Assembly: GCA_028875225.1 (NCBI GenBank)
Contig: JAPPFB010000023.1
Location: 39,975-88,900 of the forward strand
Direction of reading: 5' to 3'
DNA from: Chloroflexota bacterium
GTDB lineage: Bacteria; Chloroflexota; Dehalococcoidia; Bin125
Length of the DNA stretch: 48,926 nt
A model generated the notes under the pieces. That model was given only the letters and a program-made list of their open reading frames with translations, was not told where the DNA came from and did no database searches. This document shows positions 7,633-17,136 of this stretch, piece by piece. Every line of letters starts with the position of its first letter. Position 1 is the stretch's first letter. The position numbers were made by a program, and so were the translations under genes.

Positions 7633-9894
7633 ATGACCGAACAAGCAGTACTCCCCCGGATTGATGGCGAACTGCGGACGGAAGGTCTTGGGGCTCCCGT
7701 TCGCATTGTTCGCGACCGCTGGGGCGTGCCCCACGTCGAGGCGCAATCGGCGCGCGACGCGTTCTTCGCGCAAGGTTTCTGTCTCGGCCAGGACCGGGGC
7801 TGGCAACTTGAGCTCTATCGGCACATGGCCCACGGGCGCGCCGCGTCGCTGTTGAACAAGGGGTTGTTGCGGATCGACAGGATGAATCGCACGCTTGGGT
7901 TCGGTCGTGATGCGGCTCGCGAGTGGGAAGAACAGTCGGACGAGGCGCGAATGATCCTGCAGGCGTACGCGGACGGGATCAATGCGGCGATCGCGGCTGG
8001 ACCGGCCCCGGTCGAATTCGGTCTGCTGGGCCACGAGATGCAACCCTGGTCGCCGGTCGATTCGCTGGCGATTCTGAAGATGGTCTCGGCCAACGTGCAC
8101 TGGGCGACCAAGATCGGCAATGGCGAGGTCGCCGCTCGTCTGGGCATCGACGCGCTGCAGGCGCTGATTCCCGACGTTCCCGCCGACGCTGCCTTGATCG
8201 CGCCGGCCGGCGCATCCTGGACGAACGGGGCGCACGCATTCGCCGGCGCGCTCGCCGACCTTGAGTCGGAGCCCGGCACGCGTCGCGGAGGACTCGACGG
8301 CTCAAACTGCTGGGTGATCGACGGCGCGCACACCTCCAGTGGCAAACCGCTTGTCGTGGGCGACCCGCACCTCGCATTCAGCGTGCCGCCGCAGTGGTAT
8401 GTGATGCACCTGCAGTGTCCGGAGTTCACCGTTGCCGGTCCCTGCAGCCCCGGCTATCCGGGACCGGTCTACTACGGACATAACACCCAGATCGGTTGGA
8501 CGATGACCCACGCCCAGGGCGATCGCTGGGACGTCTATCGGGAGCGGATCGTCCGCAATGGTTCGGGTCCGGAGGCCGAATGGCTCGGCGGGAGCGAACC
8601 GTTGCAACAACGCGAAGAAGTGATCGAGATCCGCGATGAAGACTCCGTCACCCAGACCGTTTGGTCGACGCGGCACGGACCGGTTGTCCACGGCGATCCG
8701 GAAACCGATGATGAGGTGCTGACGGCTCGGTTCGGACTGGCTGACCCTTGCCACGACTTCGACGGGATGATGACCATCTTCACGGCCGACAACATCCACG
8801 ACGCCCGTCAGGGATTCCGCCGCTACGACTCAATCTCCGGCAATTTCTGCTTCGCCGACCAGCAGGGAGACATCGGCTACCAGTACACCGGCCGGATTCC
8901 GATTCGTGAGGTGAAGCTCACACCCGTCAGCGGTTGGGACGGCGAGCATGAGTGGGACGGCGACATCCCGGCCGACGAACTGCCGCAGGATCTGAACCCA
9001 GCCAATGGCGTGATCATCACCGCCAACAACAGGACGACAACAGACGACTACCCGTACTACCTGAGCTTCAGCCAGACTCCGTATCGCGCGGATCGGTTGC
9101 GTGAGCTGCTGCAGGGCAGAGACGACTGGTCGCCGGAAGACATGCCGGAGGTGCAGTCCGATCAGACCAGCCTCCACGCCCGCTTCATGGTCGAGCGCGT
9201 GGGCCGGGCAACCGTCACCGCGAACGGAGCCAGCGAACTTCACTCGATGATCTCGGGTTGGGACGGACATATGGCTGTCGACTCGGCCGCCGCGCTGGCG
9301 TACTACGAGTTCTGTGAGCAGCTGATCTCCTTGACCGTCCGTCCGTACTTCGATTCACCATCGCGGTTGGCGGCGAGCTCCTACGAAGAGATGCGCATCC
9401 TGCACGAGCAGCTCCAGGCGGACAGCGCGCTCACCTTGCCCGACGGCAAGACCTGGGATGGCGTCATCGGCGAGGCGCTGGCGACGACCGCGAGCGTGCT
9501 GACCGAGCGTCATGGCGACGACCGCAGCCAGTGGCGATACGGCGATGCCCATCCGGTGACCTGGCGCCACAACCTGGGCCGCGATCCGGAGCGCGCCGCT
9601 CGCTTCAATGTCGGCGACTTTCCCAAGGGTGGCGACGGCAACACGCCGAACAACGCGACCGGCCTGATCAATCAGCCGGCCGACCACGGAGTGAGTTATC
9701 GGCAGATCTTCGATCTGTCCAATCTCAACGGAGCGCGGATCGTGCTGCCGCCGGGCAACTCGGGCCGGCCCGATAGCCCGCACTACAGCGACCACATCCA
9801 CAAGTGGCTCGAGATGGAGTACTTCCCGCTCTACATCGAGTGGAACGACATCGAGGCCAACAGCGAAGGCAGCCTCACACTCACGCCGGCCTAG
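7633..9894 (+). CDS. Penicillin acylase family amidase (Ntn hydrolase)
   Basis: This 753-residue protein is of the penicillin G/acyl-homoserine-lactone acylase family, which hydrolyses amide bonds after autocatalytic processing. The alpha-chain region opens with VRIVRDRWGVPHVEAQSARD, typical of the family. The Ntn nucleophile is predicted as Ser224 in GLDGSNCWVIDG; cleavage before it would create the beta chain. Downstream GDPHLAFSVPPQWY and YGHNTQIGWTMTHAQGD are conserved beta-chain segments. No signal peptide is visible, unlike most periplasmic members, so it may work in the cytoplasm. GGAG lies 8 bases upstream of the ATG. The substrate is unknown; neighbours suggest amides of amines. Confidence 0.92.
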   Translation: MTEQAVLPRIDGELRTEGLGAPVRIVRDRWGVPHVEAQSARDAFFAQGFCLGQDRGWQLELYRHMAHGRAASLLNKGLLRIDRMNRTLGFGRDAAREWEEQSDEARMILQAYADGINAAIAAGPAPVEFGLLGHEMQPWSPVDSLAILKMVSANVHWATKIGNGEVAARLGIDALQALIPDVPADAALIAPAGASWTNGAHAFAGALADLESEPGTRRGGLDGSNCWVIDGAHTSSGKPLVVGDPHLAFSVPPQWYVMHLQCPEFTVAGPCSPGYPGPVYYGHNTQIGWTMTHAQGDRWDVYRERIVRNGSGPEAEWLGGSEPLQQREEVIEIRDEDSVTQTVWSTRHGPVVHGDPETDDEVLTARFGLADPCHDFDGMMTIFTADNIHDARQGFRRYDSISGNFCFADQQGDIGYQYTGRIPIREVKLTPVSGWDGEHEWDGDIPADELPQDLNPANGVIITANNRTTTDDYPYYLSFSQTPYRADRLRELLQGRDDWSPEDMPEVQSDQTSLHARFMVERVGRATVTANGASELHSMISGWDGHMAVDSAAALAYYEFCEQLISLTVRPYFDSPSRLAASSYEEMRILHEQLQADSALTLPDGKTWDGVIGEALATTASVLTERHGDDRSQWRYGDAHPVTWRHNLGRDPERAARFNVGDFPKGGDGNTPNNATGLINQPADHGVSYRQIFDLSNLNGARIVLPPGNSGRPDSPHYSDHIHKWLEMEYFPLYIEWNDIEANSEGSLTLTPA

Positions 9895-11162
9895 GGGACG
9901 GCAGCCTCGACGCTGGCGCGGAGGATGGCCAGGCCGTTCTCGAGTTGCGTGTCTTTGATCGTGAGCGGCGGCATCAGCTTGACGACGTCGGAGGCAGCGC
10001 CTCCCGACGTTTCCATCAAGAGGCCGCGTTCGAAGGCTGCCGCGCAAATTTGAGACGCCAGGCCGGCGATCGGCGTGTGAAGCCCCTGCAGGAATCCACG
10101 TCCGCGAACGGCGGCTCGCATCGATTCGTGCTCTGTCGCGATTGACTCCAGCTCTGCCCGAATCATCTCGGACTTGCGATGTACTTCGTTCGAGAGGGAG
10201 TCATCGACCCACCAGTTCAGCGCCTCGGTGGCGGTGACGAACGCCGCGTTGTTGCCGCGGAACGTTCCGTTGTGTTCGCCGGGCGACCAGATGTCAAGTT
10301 CGGGGCGGATCAGTGTCAGCGACATCGGCAGGCCGCTGCCGGAGATCGACTTGGACAGGCAGACGATATCGGGGTTGATTCCGGCGGGCTCGAAGGAAAA
10401 AAACGTGCCGGTGCGGCCGCAGCCGGCCTGGATGTCGTCGACGATCAACAGCACGTCGTGGCGGTTGCAGCATTCCGACAAACGCCGCAGCCAGGCGAAA
10501 TCGGCGGTGTACAGACCGCCTTCACCCTGGACCGACTCCACGATCACCCCGGCGACTGAGGTGCTGTCGTCGGCCAGCATCCCGTCCAGCACGGATACGG
10601 TGTCGACATCATCGCCGAGTTCGCCGTCGTATGGCGCGGTCAGCTGGTGCTCCAGCGGGATCCCGGCCGATTCGCGCTTGACCACATTGCCGCTCAGCGC
10701 CAGCGCGCCCAGCGTCATCCCGTGAAACGCATTCGTGAATGAGACGATGTCTCGGCGCCCGGTCACCTTGCGCGCCAGTTTGAGCGCCGCTTCGACCGCG
10801 TTGGTGCCGGTCGGGCCGGGAAACATCACCTTGTAGGACATGCCGCGCGGTTTGAGGATGACGTCGTTGAATCGCTGCAGGAAGTCGCGTTTGGCCGTGG
10901 TCGCCATGTCGAGCGAGTGGATGATCCCTTGCAACTGGAGATACTGAGTCAGGGCGGCTATCATCTCGTCCGGATTGTGTCCGTAGTTGAGGCCGCCCGC
11001 GCCGGAAAAAAAGTCGAGGTATTCGCGTCCGCGTTCGTCCCACAGCGACGCGCCGTGCGCGCGCGACCAGACGGTGGGCCAGCTCCGGACGTAGGACCGG
11101 ACATCGGATTCCAGTTCCTCGAACGCCTCAAGTCCGCTCATCGCCGAGACACCGGAGACCAT
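9891..11162 (-). CDS. Diaminobutyrate-2-oxoglutarate aminotransferase-like (EctB/class III)
   Basis: This 423-residue PLP enzyme is of class III aminotransferase type, closest in pattern to EctB. It has FEELESDVRSYVRSWP near the N-terminus, MFPGPTGTNAVEAALKLARK (residues 113-132), VDDIQAGCGRTG and the PLP lysine Lys271 in CLSKSISGSG. EctB moves an amino group between glutamate and aspartate semialdehyde/diaminobutyrate. No ectA, ectC or doe genes are nearby, so an amine-catabolic role fits the neighbourhood equally well. The start is uncertain: ATG at 11162 has a weak GAGGGTGG site and ATG at 11141 has none. Its stop codon shares the palindrome CTAG with the convergent amidase gene. Confidence 0.82.
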   Translation of the reverse strand: MVSGVSAMSGLEAFEELESDVRSYVRSWPTVWSRAHGASLWDERGREYLDFFSGAGGLNYGHNPDEMIAALTQYLQLQGIIHSLDMATTAKRDFLQRFNDVILKPRGMSYKVMFPGPTGTNAVEAALKLARKVTGRRDIVSFTNAFHGMTLGALALSGNVVKRESAGIPLEHQLTAPYDGELGDDVDTVSVLDGMLADDSTSVAGVIVESVQGEGGLYTADFAWLRRLSECCNRHDVLLIVDDIQAGCGRTGTFFSFEPAGINPDIVCLSKSISGSGLPMSLTLIRPELDIWSPGEHNGTFRGNNAAFVTATEALNWWVDDSLSNEVHRKSEMIRAELESIATEHESMRAAVRGRGFLQGLHTPIAGLASQICAAAFERGLLMETSGGAASDVVKLMPPLTIKDTQLENGLAILRASVEAAVP

Positions 11163-11257
11163 CCACCACCCTCACAATCAGGCGCCCCGCCAGAGGCCAC
11201 TGCCTCCACTATGCCCGATTTCCAGGTCGAAGTCTCGTCTGAGCTGGTCATTGATGC

Positions 11258-13216
11258 CTAGCTGTGACTGTTGTGCGAGTGATGCGCGTGACGGTCCTGT
11301 CCGTGCTCGGCGTCGGGCTCGCAGTGATCAGGTGGCGGTACGTCGAGGCCGGGATTGCGGTCGAAGAATCCCCACGGCTTCAGGCTGAAACTGGCCCGTT
11401 GGACCGGCATCACGGGCCAGTCTTCCGGACGCACGAGATGATTCATTCCCACGGTGTACCAGAGCACGACATCGGCCTGTTGCAGGGGACGCTTGGCATC
11501 GATCCATTCTGGTAGTCCCAGTCCGGGCTCGCTCTGCGCCGGATAGTCGCCAGCCGGATAGCGCTGCATGGGATCGTATGAGGTGACCCAGAGCTGCTTG
11601 CGCGCGAACGCAGCGCGCTGCGCAATCATCGACCGCTCGTCGGCCATCATCGAGACCGTCGCGCCCGGCATCAGGACGTAGGCCGGCGGCTCGCCGATCG
11701 GGTTGCTGACCCCGTCATTCGCGATCCGCCAATGTCTCGCCGCAGACGAGTTGACCTCTCGTCCGCTTGATGACTCGTCGGCAATAGGCGTCGCCAATGC
11801 AGTGAACGTGTTGTGGTAGGGATTCTCCGGTCCGAGCGGGAGCGGCACCGTGTCGATTTCGTAGACCGTGTTCTCGGGACCGTCGACCTCCATGTCCAGC
11901 CGAAAGCTGAGGAAGTGCTGGTGATGCACGCCAGCCAGCCGCGAACCGATCTTGTGCCTCGTGACCTGTGGATCATCGTCCTCGATCGCCATCGTCTGTA
12001 CGATCCCTGTCGCCTTCACCTCGTGCTCCCACGAGCCGTCCTGGTAGAAGTACCAGTAGAAGCCGTAGTCGTAGTTGTCGACGGTCGCGATCGTCGAGAT
12101 GACCAGACGCCGAGAACGCCGCAACCAGGATTGTGTGCCCCGCTGGTCGGGATGCCGATAGGTGTGCTTCCAAAGCAGCCCGGCGTCCTCCTCGTGAATG
12201 CAGATCGCGTTCTCGATGGTCCGGGCTCCACCGCGCTCATCCGTGACGACCCCGTCGAGATAGACAATCTCGCCGAGACAGTCGCAGCCCAGTTCCAACG
12301 AGTTGACCAGCCGCCCGATTCCGCACTCACCCGAATCGAACGCGTTCTTGAAGTAGTGTCCCACCGACGCGTCGCCGTAGGGCACGACCATCTCTGCCAG
12401 CGACGCGCGATAGCAGATGGGACGCAGCTGTCCGTTGTCCTCATAGCCAATCTGGTGCAGTACCAGGCCTTCGCGCGGATGCAGCGAGACCCGCATCTGC
12501 CATTTCTGCCAGCGCAGCAGATGGCCCTCGAGGCTGAATGACGTTCCTTCCGGCTGGACGATATCGAGCGGTCTCAGATCTTCGCGGTGCGGCCCGCCGT
12601 GATCGTGGTCGAAGCGCAGCGACGAGGTTGGCGGCAAAGGTGAGGGTTCGTCGATGACTTCCAGGACTCGGTCTTCCGCGAGATCGACGATCGCGATCAA
12701 TCCCTCGACCGGCCGTCCGTAGGCGTTGTCGTCCGGTTCATCCCGTAGGTAGACAATGCCCTTGAGGATGCGGTGTTCCGTCTCCCAGGTGGAGCCGAAG
12801 TTGCCGGTCGGCCAGAGGTGAATGAAGGACAGGTCGATCTGGTCGTCGCTGAGTCCGCGGCCGCGCATCGCCGAACGCCAACCCACATCGGTGCGGATTG
12901 TTGCTTCGGCTCGTTCGTACTCCTCGAACAGCGCCGGAGGCTGGACGCCAGGACGCTCGGTGACCGATGTGACCATGCCGGCATCGAGGTCCACGATGAC
13001 TTCGGTCGTCAGGCCCGCATCGATGTCAATGCAGACCGCCTCCGCGCAGCGCGGCGGATTCGCGGCGCCTTTCGGCGGCTCGAGCGCGGCGACCAGCAGG
13101 AAGCGCAAGGAATCGGGCGAGCCGAATCGCCCGCTGATGATCGTTGATGCGCGAACGATCTCGTCCGCCGACAGCGGGTCGAGCGGATGAGTCCGCGTTG
13201 CAGCTTCCGTGACCAC
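11258..13216 (-). CDS. Copper-containing primary-amine oxidase, copy 1
   Basis: This 652-residue topaquinone (TPQ) amine oxidase converts primary amines to aldehydes, ammonia and hydrogen peroxide. The TPQ precursor is Tyr382 in ATVDNYDYGFYW and the catalytic base is Asp294 in KNAFDSGE. Copper ligands include the HQH pair in GVHHQHFLSFRLDME and a later His near TVGMNHLVRPEDWPV. The start is GTG with AGGAG 5 bases upstream; this aligns exactly with the ATG of the neighbouring paralogue. No signal peptide is seen. The C-terminus is a His-rich tail after PDHC. It follows the second copy by 20 bases, clearly in one operon. Confidence 0.95.
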   Translation of the reverse strand: MVTEAATRTHPLDPLSADEIVRASTIISGRFGSPDSLRFLLVAALEPPKGAANPPRCAEAVCIDIDAGLTTEVIVDLDAGMVTSVTERPGVQPPALFEEYERAEATIRTDVGWRSAMRGRGLSDDQIDLSFIHLWPTGNFGSTWETEHRILKGIVYLRDEPDDNAYGRPVEGLIAIVDLAEDRVLEVIDEPSPLPPTSSLRFDHDHGGPHREDLRPLDIVQPEGTSFSLEGHLLRWQKWQMRVSLHPREGLVLHQIGYEDNGQLRPICYRASLAEMVVPYGDASVGHYFKNAFDSGECGIGRLVNSLELGCDCLGEIVYLDGVVTDERGGARTIENAICIHEEDAGLLWKHTYRHPDQRGTQSWLRRSRRLVISTIATVDNYDYGFYWYFYQDGSWEHEVKATGIVQTMAIEDDDPQVTRHKIGSRLAGVHHQHFLSFRLDMEVDGPENTVYEIDTVPLPLGPENPYHNTFTALATPIADESSSGREVNSSAARHWRIANDGVSNPIGEPPAYVLMPGATVSMMADERSMIAQRAAFARKQLWVTSYDPMQRYPAGDYPAQSEPGLGLPEWIDAKRPLQQADVVLWYTVGMNHLVRPEDWPVMPVQRASFSLKPWGFFDRNPGLDVPPPDHCEPDAEHGQDRHAHHSHNSHS

Positions 13217-13236
13217 CGACGCTCCTCGCTGCGCGC

Positions 13237-15225
13237 CTAGCTGTGACCGTTGTGGCCGACGTGGTTGGAGTGGTCGTGGCTCTCGTGATCCATGTCGTGA
13301 GCACAGTGGTCGGGGGCCGGCAGGTCGAGCGCCGGGTTGTGGCTGAAGAAGCCGGCGGGCCGCAGTTTGAATCCGCTGCGATGCACCGGCGCGACGGGCC
13401 AGTCCTCGGGCACGACGATGTGGTTCATCCCGACCGTGTACCAGAGCACCACGTCCTCATCGGCGATCTCGCGATCGGCAGCGGTCCAGGCCGGGATGCC
13501 CTGGCCGGGCAGACTCTGGTTGGGGTAGTCGCCGGCCGGGTAGAACTCGGAATCGTCGTACGGCGTCACCCAGAGCTGCTTGTGCGTGAATCCGGCGCGA
13601 CCGCGGACCGCCGCGTCGGCGCCGGCCATCAGGGCGACCGTCTCGCCGGGAACCAGCAGGTAGGCCGGCGCGTGGCCGACGTGGTTGACCTTGTTGGTGT
13701 TGGCGATCCGCCAGTGCCGCGCCGAGGCGGCGTTGACCACGCCCTCGCCGTCGGTCTCGCTGAGCAGCGGTTTCGCGACCGCGGTAAACGCGTTGTTGTG
13801 GGGATTCTCGGGACCCGCCGGCAACGGCTGGGTGTCGACCTGGTAGACCGTGTTGGTGCCGCCGTCGACTTCCATGTCCATGCGGAAGCAGAGGAAGTGC
13901 TGGTGAATCGGCGCGGCCAGGCCGGGCGCGATCATGTGGCGGGTGATCTGCGGGTCGTTTGGGTCGGCGGCGATCGTCTGCACGATGCCGGTCGCCTTGA
14001 CCTCCTGCTCCCAGGAGCCGTCCGGGTAGAACATCCAATAGAAGCCGTAATCGTAGTTGCCGACCGTGGCGATCGCCGAAACGACCAGCCGCCGCGTGCG
14101 CCGCACCTCGGAGACCGGGATGTCGTTCTCGGTTCGGGTGTGCTTCCAGTTGATGCCGAAATCTTCTTCGTGGATACAGATCGCGTTCTTGATCGTGCGG
14201 GAGCCGCCGAACTCGTTGGTCACGTGCCCGTCGAGGTAGACGATCTCGCCCAGGCAGTCGCAGCCCAGCTCGAGCGAGTTGCTCAGCCGGCCGAGGCCGC
14301 CGACCTCGCCGGAGTCGAACGCGTTCTTGAAGTACTGCGTCGGTGACGGGTCGCCGTAGGGCACGACCATCTCGGTCATCGAGGCGCGATAGCAGATCGG
14401 CCGCAACTCGCCATCGTCGTTGTAGGCGATCTGGTGCAGGACCAGACCCTCGCGCGGGTGCAGCGAGACGCGCATCTGCCACTTCTGCCAGGAGAGCAGA
14501 TGGCCGTCGAGCGTGAATGAGACGCCGTCGGGCTGAACGATATCGAGCGCCTTGAGATCTTCGCGTGGGGTGATGTCGTTGTAGCGGTAGTCGAGCGACG
14601 TCTCAGGCGGTGGCGGACCGGGCTCGTCAACCACGTCGAGCACCCGGTTTTCGACCAGGTCGACGACGGCCATCACGTGCTCGATCGGCCGTCCGTAACC
14701 GTTCGACTCCTCCGAGTCGCGCAGGTAGGAGATCGCCTTGAGCGTGCGGTGCTCGTTCTCCCAGGCCGTGCCGAAGTTGCCGCCCGGCCAGGGGTCGATC
14801 TGGATCAGCTCGATCTGTTCGTCCGAGTAGCCGCGCTTCTTCATCGCCGCGAGCCAGCGGTCGTCCGACTTGACGGCCTCGATGGCGCGGCCAAACTCCT
14901 CCATCAGCGGAAACGGCTGTTGCCCCTCCAGCGGAGTCCAGCGAACCACCGACTCCGAGCCGAGGTCGACCACGCACTCGACGGAGTCGCCGGTCGTGAT
15001 GTCATGCAGCAGGACCAGCGCCAGCCGCTCGATCGCGTCGCCGTCGGAGAATCCGCGGACGACGTCCTTGGCAGGCTCGTCCAGCGCGACGAGCGGGAAT
15101 CGCCAGCCATCGCGAGGTTCGTGCGCCGTCGCAATCTGAGAAGCCGCCGAAATCTCGTCGGCGGTCAAAGGGTCAAGCGGGTGCGTCACGCCAACCGGCG
15201 TGGTGGGTCGTGTCTCGGTGACCAT
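13237..15225 (-). CDS. Copper-containing primary-amine oxidase, copy 2
   Basis: This 662-residue TPQ amine oxidase is a close paralogue of the downstream gene and has the same domain order. The TPQ precursor is Tyr391 in ATVGNYDYGFYW and the catalytic base is Asp304 in KNAFDSGE. The copper site HxH lies in IHQHFLCFRMDME. The ATG at 15225 is preferred over the longer open frame (to 15420) because AGGAG lies 10 bases upstream and because the paralogue starts with the same MVTE. It also ends in a His-rich tail, with PDHC followed by about ten His/Asp-rich residues. It heads the two-gene operon. Confidence 0.95.
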   Translation of the reverse strand: MVTETRPTTPVGVTHPLDPLTADEISAASQIATAHEPRDGWRFPLVALDEPAKDVVRGFSDGDAIERLALVLLHDITTGDSVECVVDLGSESVVRWTPLEGQQPFPLMEEFGRAIEAVKSDDRWLAAMKKRGYSDEQIELIQIDPWPGGNFGTAWENEHRTLKAISYLRDSEESNGYGRPIEHVMAVVDLVENRVLDVVDEPGPPPPETSLDYRYNDITPREDLKALDIVQPDGVSFTLDGHLLSWQKWQMRVSLHPREGLVLHQIAYNDDGELRPICYRASMTEMVVPYGDPSPTQYFKNAFDSGEVGGLGRLSNSLELGCDCLGEIVYLDGHVTNEFGGSRTIKNAICIHEEDFGINWKHTRTENDIPVSEVRRTRRLVVSAIATVGNYDYGFYWMFYPDGSWEQEVKATGIVQTIAADPNDPQITRHMIAPGLAAPIHQHFLCFRMDMEVDGGTNTVYQVDTQPLPAGPENPHNNAFTAVAKPLLSETDGEGVVNAASARHWRIANTNKVNHVGHAPAYLLVPGETVALMAGADAAVRGRAGFTHKQLWVTPYDDSEFYPAGDYPNQSLPGQGIPAWTAADREIADEDVVLWYTVGMNHIVVPEDWPVAPVHRSGFKLRPAGFFSHNPALDLPAPDHCAHDMDHESHDHSNHVGHNGHS

Positions 15226-15621
15226 GTCGTTGTGTCTCCTGTTACTCGGTCTTGAATGGAGGGTATCCGAAGCTGGATGGACTGTTGAAGCGGAGAAATC
15301 TCGGTCGATTGGACAGGAATTGCTGATTTTGGCTGGGAATTGTGGCGTGAGGTGTGCAGGTTTGTCCAGATCTGTCCAGATTGTTCTCGATTTCATGATG
15401 ATTCGTCTGCGTGGCTCCACGAGCGTGCAGGAGATTCTGGGAGGTAGTCGGTTGTCGTCATGGGTCCTTCATTGTGATTCGCCTGGCCGTTCATCGTGGT
15501 CTCTGGTAATGATATGCGGACAGATGTTCGGTGAGGATGTGTGGGTTACCAATGCGTAGGACTCGCCTTGCCTCAGCTCGTCTCGGATGAGCGCGCCAGC
15601 TGGACCGATGACGGCAATGCA
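15226..15621. other. Gene-free region upstream of the amine oxidase operon
   Basis: No convincing gene is visible. A short direct repeat, TGTCCAGAT twice with a 10-base period, lies at 15363-15381, about 140-160 bases before the oxidase start. This spacing puts both copies on the same face of the helix, so it may be a regulator site. The rest shows no recognisable structure until the terminator hairpin at 15622. Confidence 0.45.
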
Positions 15622-15649
15622 AGAGGGCGGGCCAATCGGCCCGCCCTCT
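15622..15649 (-). terminator. Strong hairpin after the second binding-like protein gene
   Basis: AGAGGGCGGGCC and GGCCCGCCCTCT form a perfect 12-bp stem around an AATC loop. It lies 23 bases beyond the stop codon at 15673 on the minus strand. The sequence after the hairpin is not a strong T-tract. Position and stem strength support a terminator. Confidence 0.65.
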
Positions 15650-15672
15650 GGGGTTGATTTGCCGGTTGTTGG

Positions 15673-16977
15673 TTACTCGGGGCAGAACTCTGAGACCAGT
15701 TGGGCGGCGAACTGTTGGGCCAGGGCGCAGGCCTGGTCCCTCCAGCCGGGCGGGAAGTTGCTGATGTAGGCCTGGTTGAGGACCACCGGCCGAATCAGCA
15801 TGGTCGTCGTCGCCTGGGCCTGACTCGCCGACAGGGCCAGCAGCGCGCGGGCGGCGGGGTTTGCATCCACGTTCTTCAGCGCCAGCAGCACATGCGTCGC
15901 CTGCTCCTGGGAGCCGTCGGCGATGGCGAACAGCAGGGCGCCGTCGTCCACGAGGAACGGCGCTGCCACCGAAGCGCCGATGACTCCGACCCTGGCGTCG
16001 CTGCCGATGAAGGCCACAGTGCCAGTCGCCGTTTGGGCCAGCGCGCCGTTGAGAACCAGGACGCCGGCGGCCTGGTTTGCTCCGATGGCGGTGGCAATCG
16101 CCGTACCTGCTGTGACCTGATACGCCTGATCGGTCAAATCGCCGTCGGGAAGATGAATGCGCTCCACGGCGCCGGCGTAGCTGTCCTCAAGACCATCGCA
16201 GCGGTCGCTGAGCCCGATGTTGATCGGCTCGTGCAGTACGCAGAGGACGGTGCCGGTCACTCCGGCAGCATTGAACTCGGCGCCGGCCGACGAACCGGCG
16301 GCTCGGTCATTCAGACCGTAGTGGACCGTGGAGCCGACCAGTCCGGCGACTTCCGCGCCGGAGTTGAAGGTGATCAGGAAGGCGCTGCTGCGCGCCGCCA
16401 TCAGCGAACCCTGCAAACCGTCCAGGTCAGGAATCGTCGAGGCGATGCCCAGCGCGCCGCGCTCGACGCAGTCGTCGATCGCGGCCGCGTGCGCGGCGAC
16501 GTCCGGCTCGCCCTTCACCTCGACGTTGGTCAGTCCGAGCGCTGCGGCGCTGCCGACCGCCGCCTGATTGAACGCGAACCAGAATGGATCGGTATCGGCG
16601 CCGTGGTGGATGACGCAGTAGAGCTCGGCCGGAGCGTCCGGCATGGACACGTCAGGCATCGAGTCATCCTGCATGGCGTCGTCTTGCATGGCGTCGTCGG
16701 CCATGGCCGTGGCGACAGCGACGCCGACCGGCGATGACACTCGCCACTCGCCGACTACCCCGGGCTCCAGGTAGCGCGCTGCGGGAAGTTGACGCTCTCC
16801 CCAGCTGCCGTCGGCGTCGCGTTGTTGGACGGCGACTTCGACGCTGCCGTCGCTGTGGCGCATCGTCGCGACGCGGACTTCGGCGTCGCCGTGGTGAGCG
16901 GCGTAGACCGCTCCGGCGATGACGCCGATGATGGCGATCAGGGCCAGCGTGGCCAGTTTCCATCTGTGTTGGGACAT
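15673..16977 (-). CDS. Membrane-anchored periplasmic-binding-like protein with N-terminal DGRVE module (paralogue 2)
   Basis: This 434-residue protein has a signal anchor (residues 6-27) and the same small module as paralogue 1 (33-86: VRVATMRHSDGSVEVAVQQ, LPAARYLEP, WRVSSPVGV). A Met/Asp-rich repeated linker (92-115, DDAMQ/DDSMP units) follows. The rest is a type-1 periplasmic-binding-like domain (119-434). The segment LITFNSGAEVAGLVGS and the region GTVLCVLHEPINIGLSDRCD align with paralogue 1, including two Cys. No transporter genes accompany it. The ligand is unknown; a sensory or scavenging role outside the membrane is likely. Confidence 0.8.
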   Translation of the reverse strand: MSQHRWKLATLALIAIIGVIAGAVYAAHHGDAEVRVATMRHSDGSVEVAVQQRDADGSWGERQLPAARYLEPGVVGEWRVSSPVGVAVATAMADDAMQDDAMQDDSMPDVSMPDAPAELYCVIHHGADTDPFWFAFNQAAVGSAAALGLTNVEVKGEPDVAAHAAAIDDCVERGALGIASTIPDLDGLQGSLMAARSSAFLITFNSGAEVAGLVGSTVHYGLNDRAAGSSAGAEFNAAGVTGTVLCVLHEPINIGLSDRCDGLEDSYAGAVERIHLPDGDLTDQAYQVTAGTAIATAIGANQAAGVLVLNGALAQTATGTVAFIGSDARVGVIGASVAAPFLVDDGALLFAIADGSQEQATHVLLALKNVDANPAARALLALSASQAQATTTMLIRPVVLNQAYISNFPPGWRDQACALAQQFAAQLVSEFCPE

Positions 16978-17065
16978 GTCGGCTCCTTCGGATGATTGCC
17001 GTCAATAGTTGCAGTTTGCAATCGCAAACAGATTATGTTCCAGCGAACGGAAGTGCAAAGACGAA

Positions 17066-17099
17066 ACGGGGGATACGGATTGCGGTCCGTATCCCCCGT
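17066..17099 (-). terminator. Hairpin after the thiolase gene
   Basis: ACGGGGGATACGGA and TCCGTATCCCCCGT form a perfect 14-bp stem with a 6-base loop. It lies 38 bases beyond the thiolase stop codon and before the start of the next minus-strand gene. It probably separates the two transcription units. Confidence 0.7.
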
Positions 17100-17136
17100 C
17101 GGGTCGGCTGAGGAGGTCAGTCGGGTCGAAGAACCC

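Noticed and set aside
7408-8235. 275-codon minus-strand frame over the amidase start and operator region
   Set aside because: It runs antisense through the amidase gene and the repeated operator, with no domain or ribosome site.
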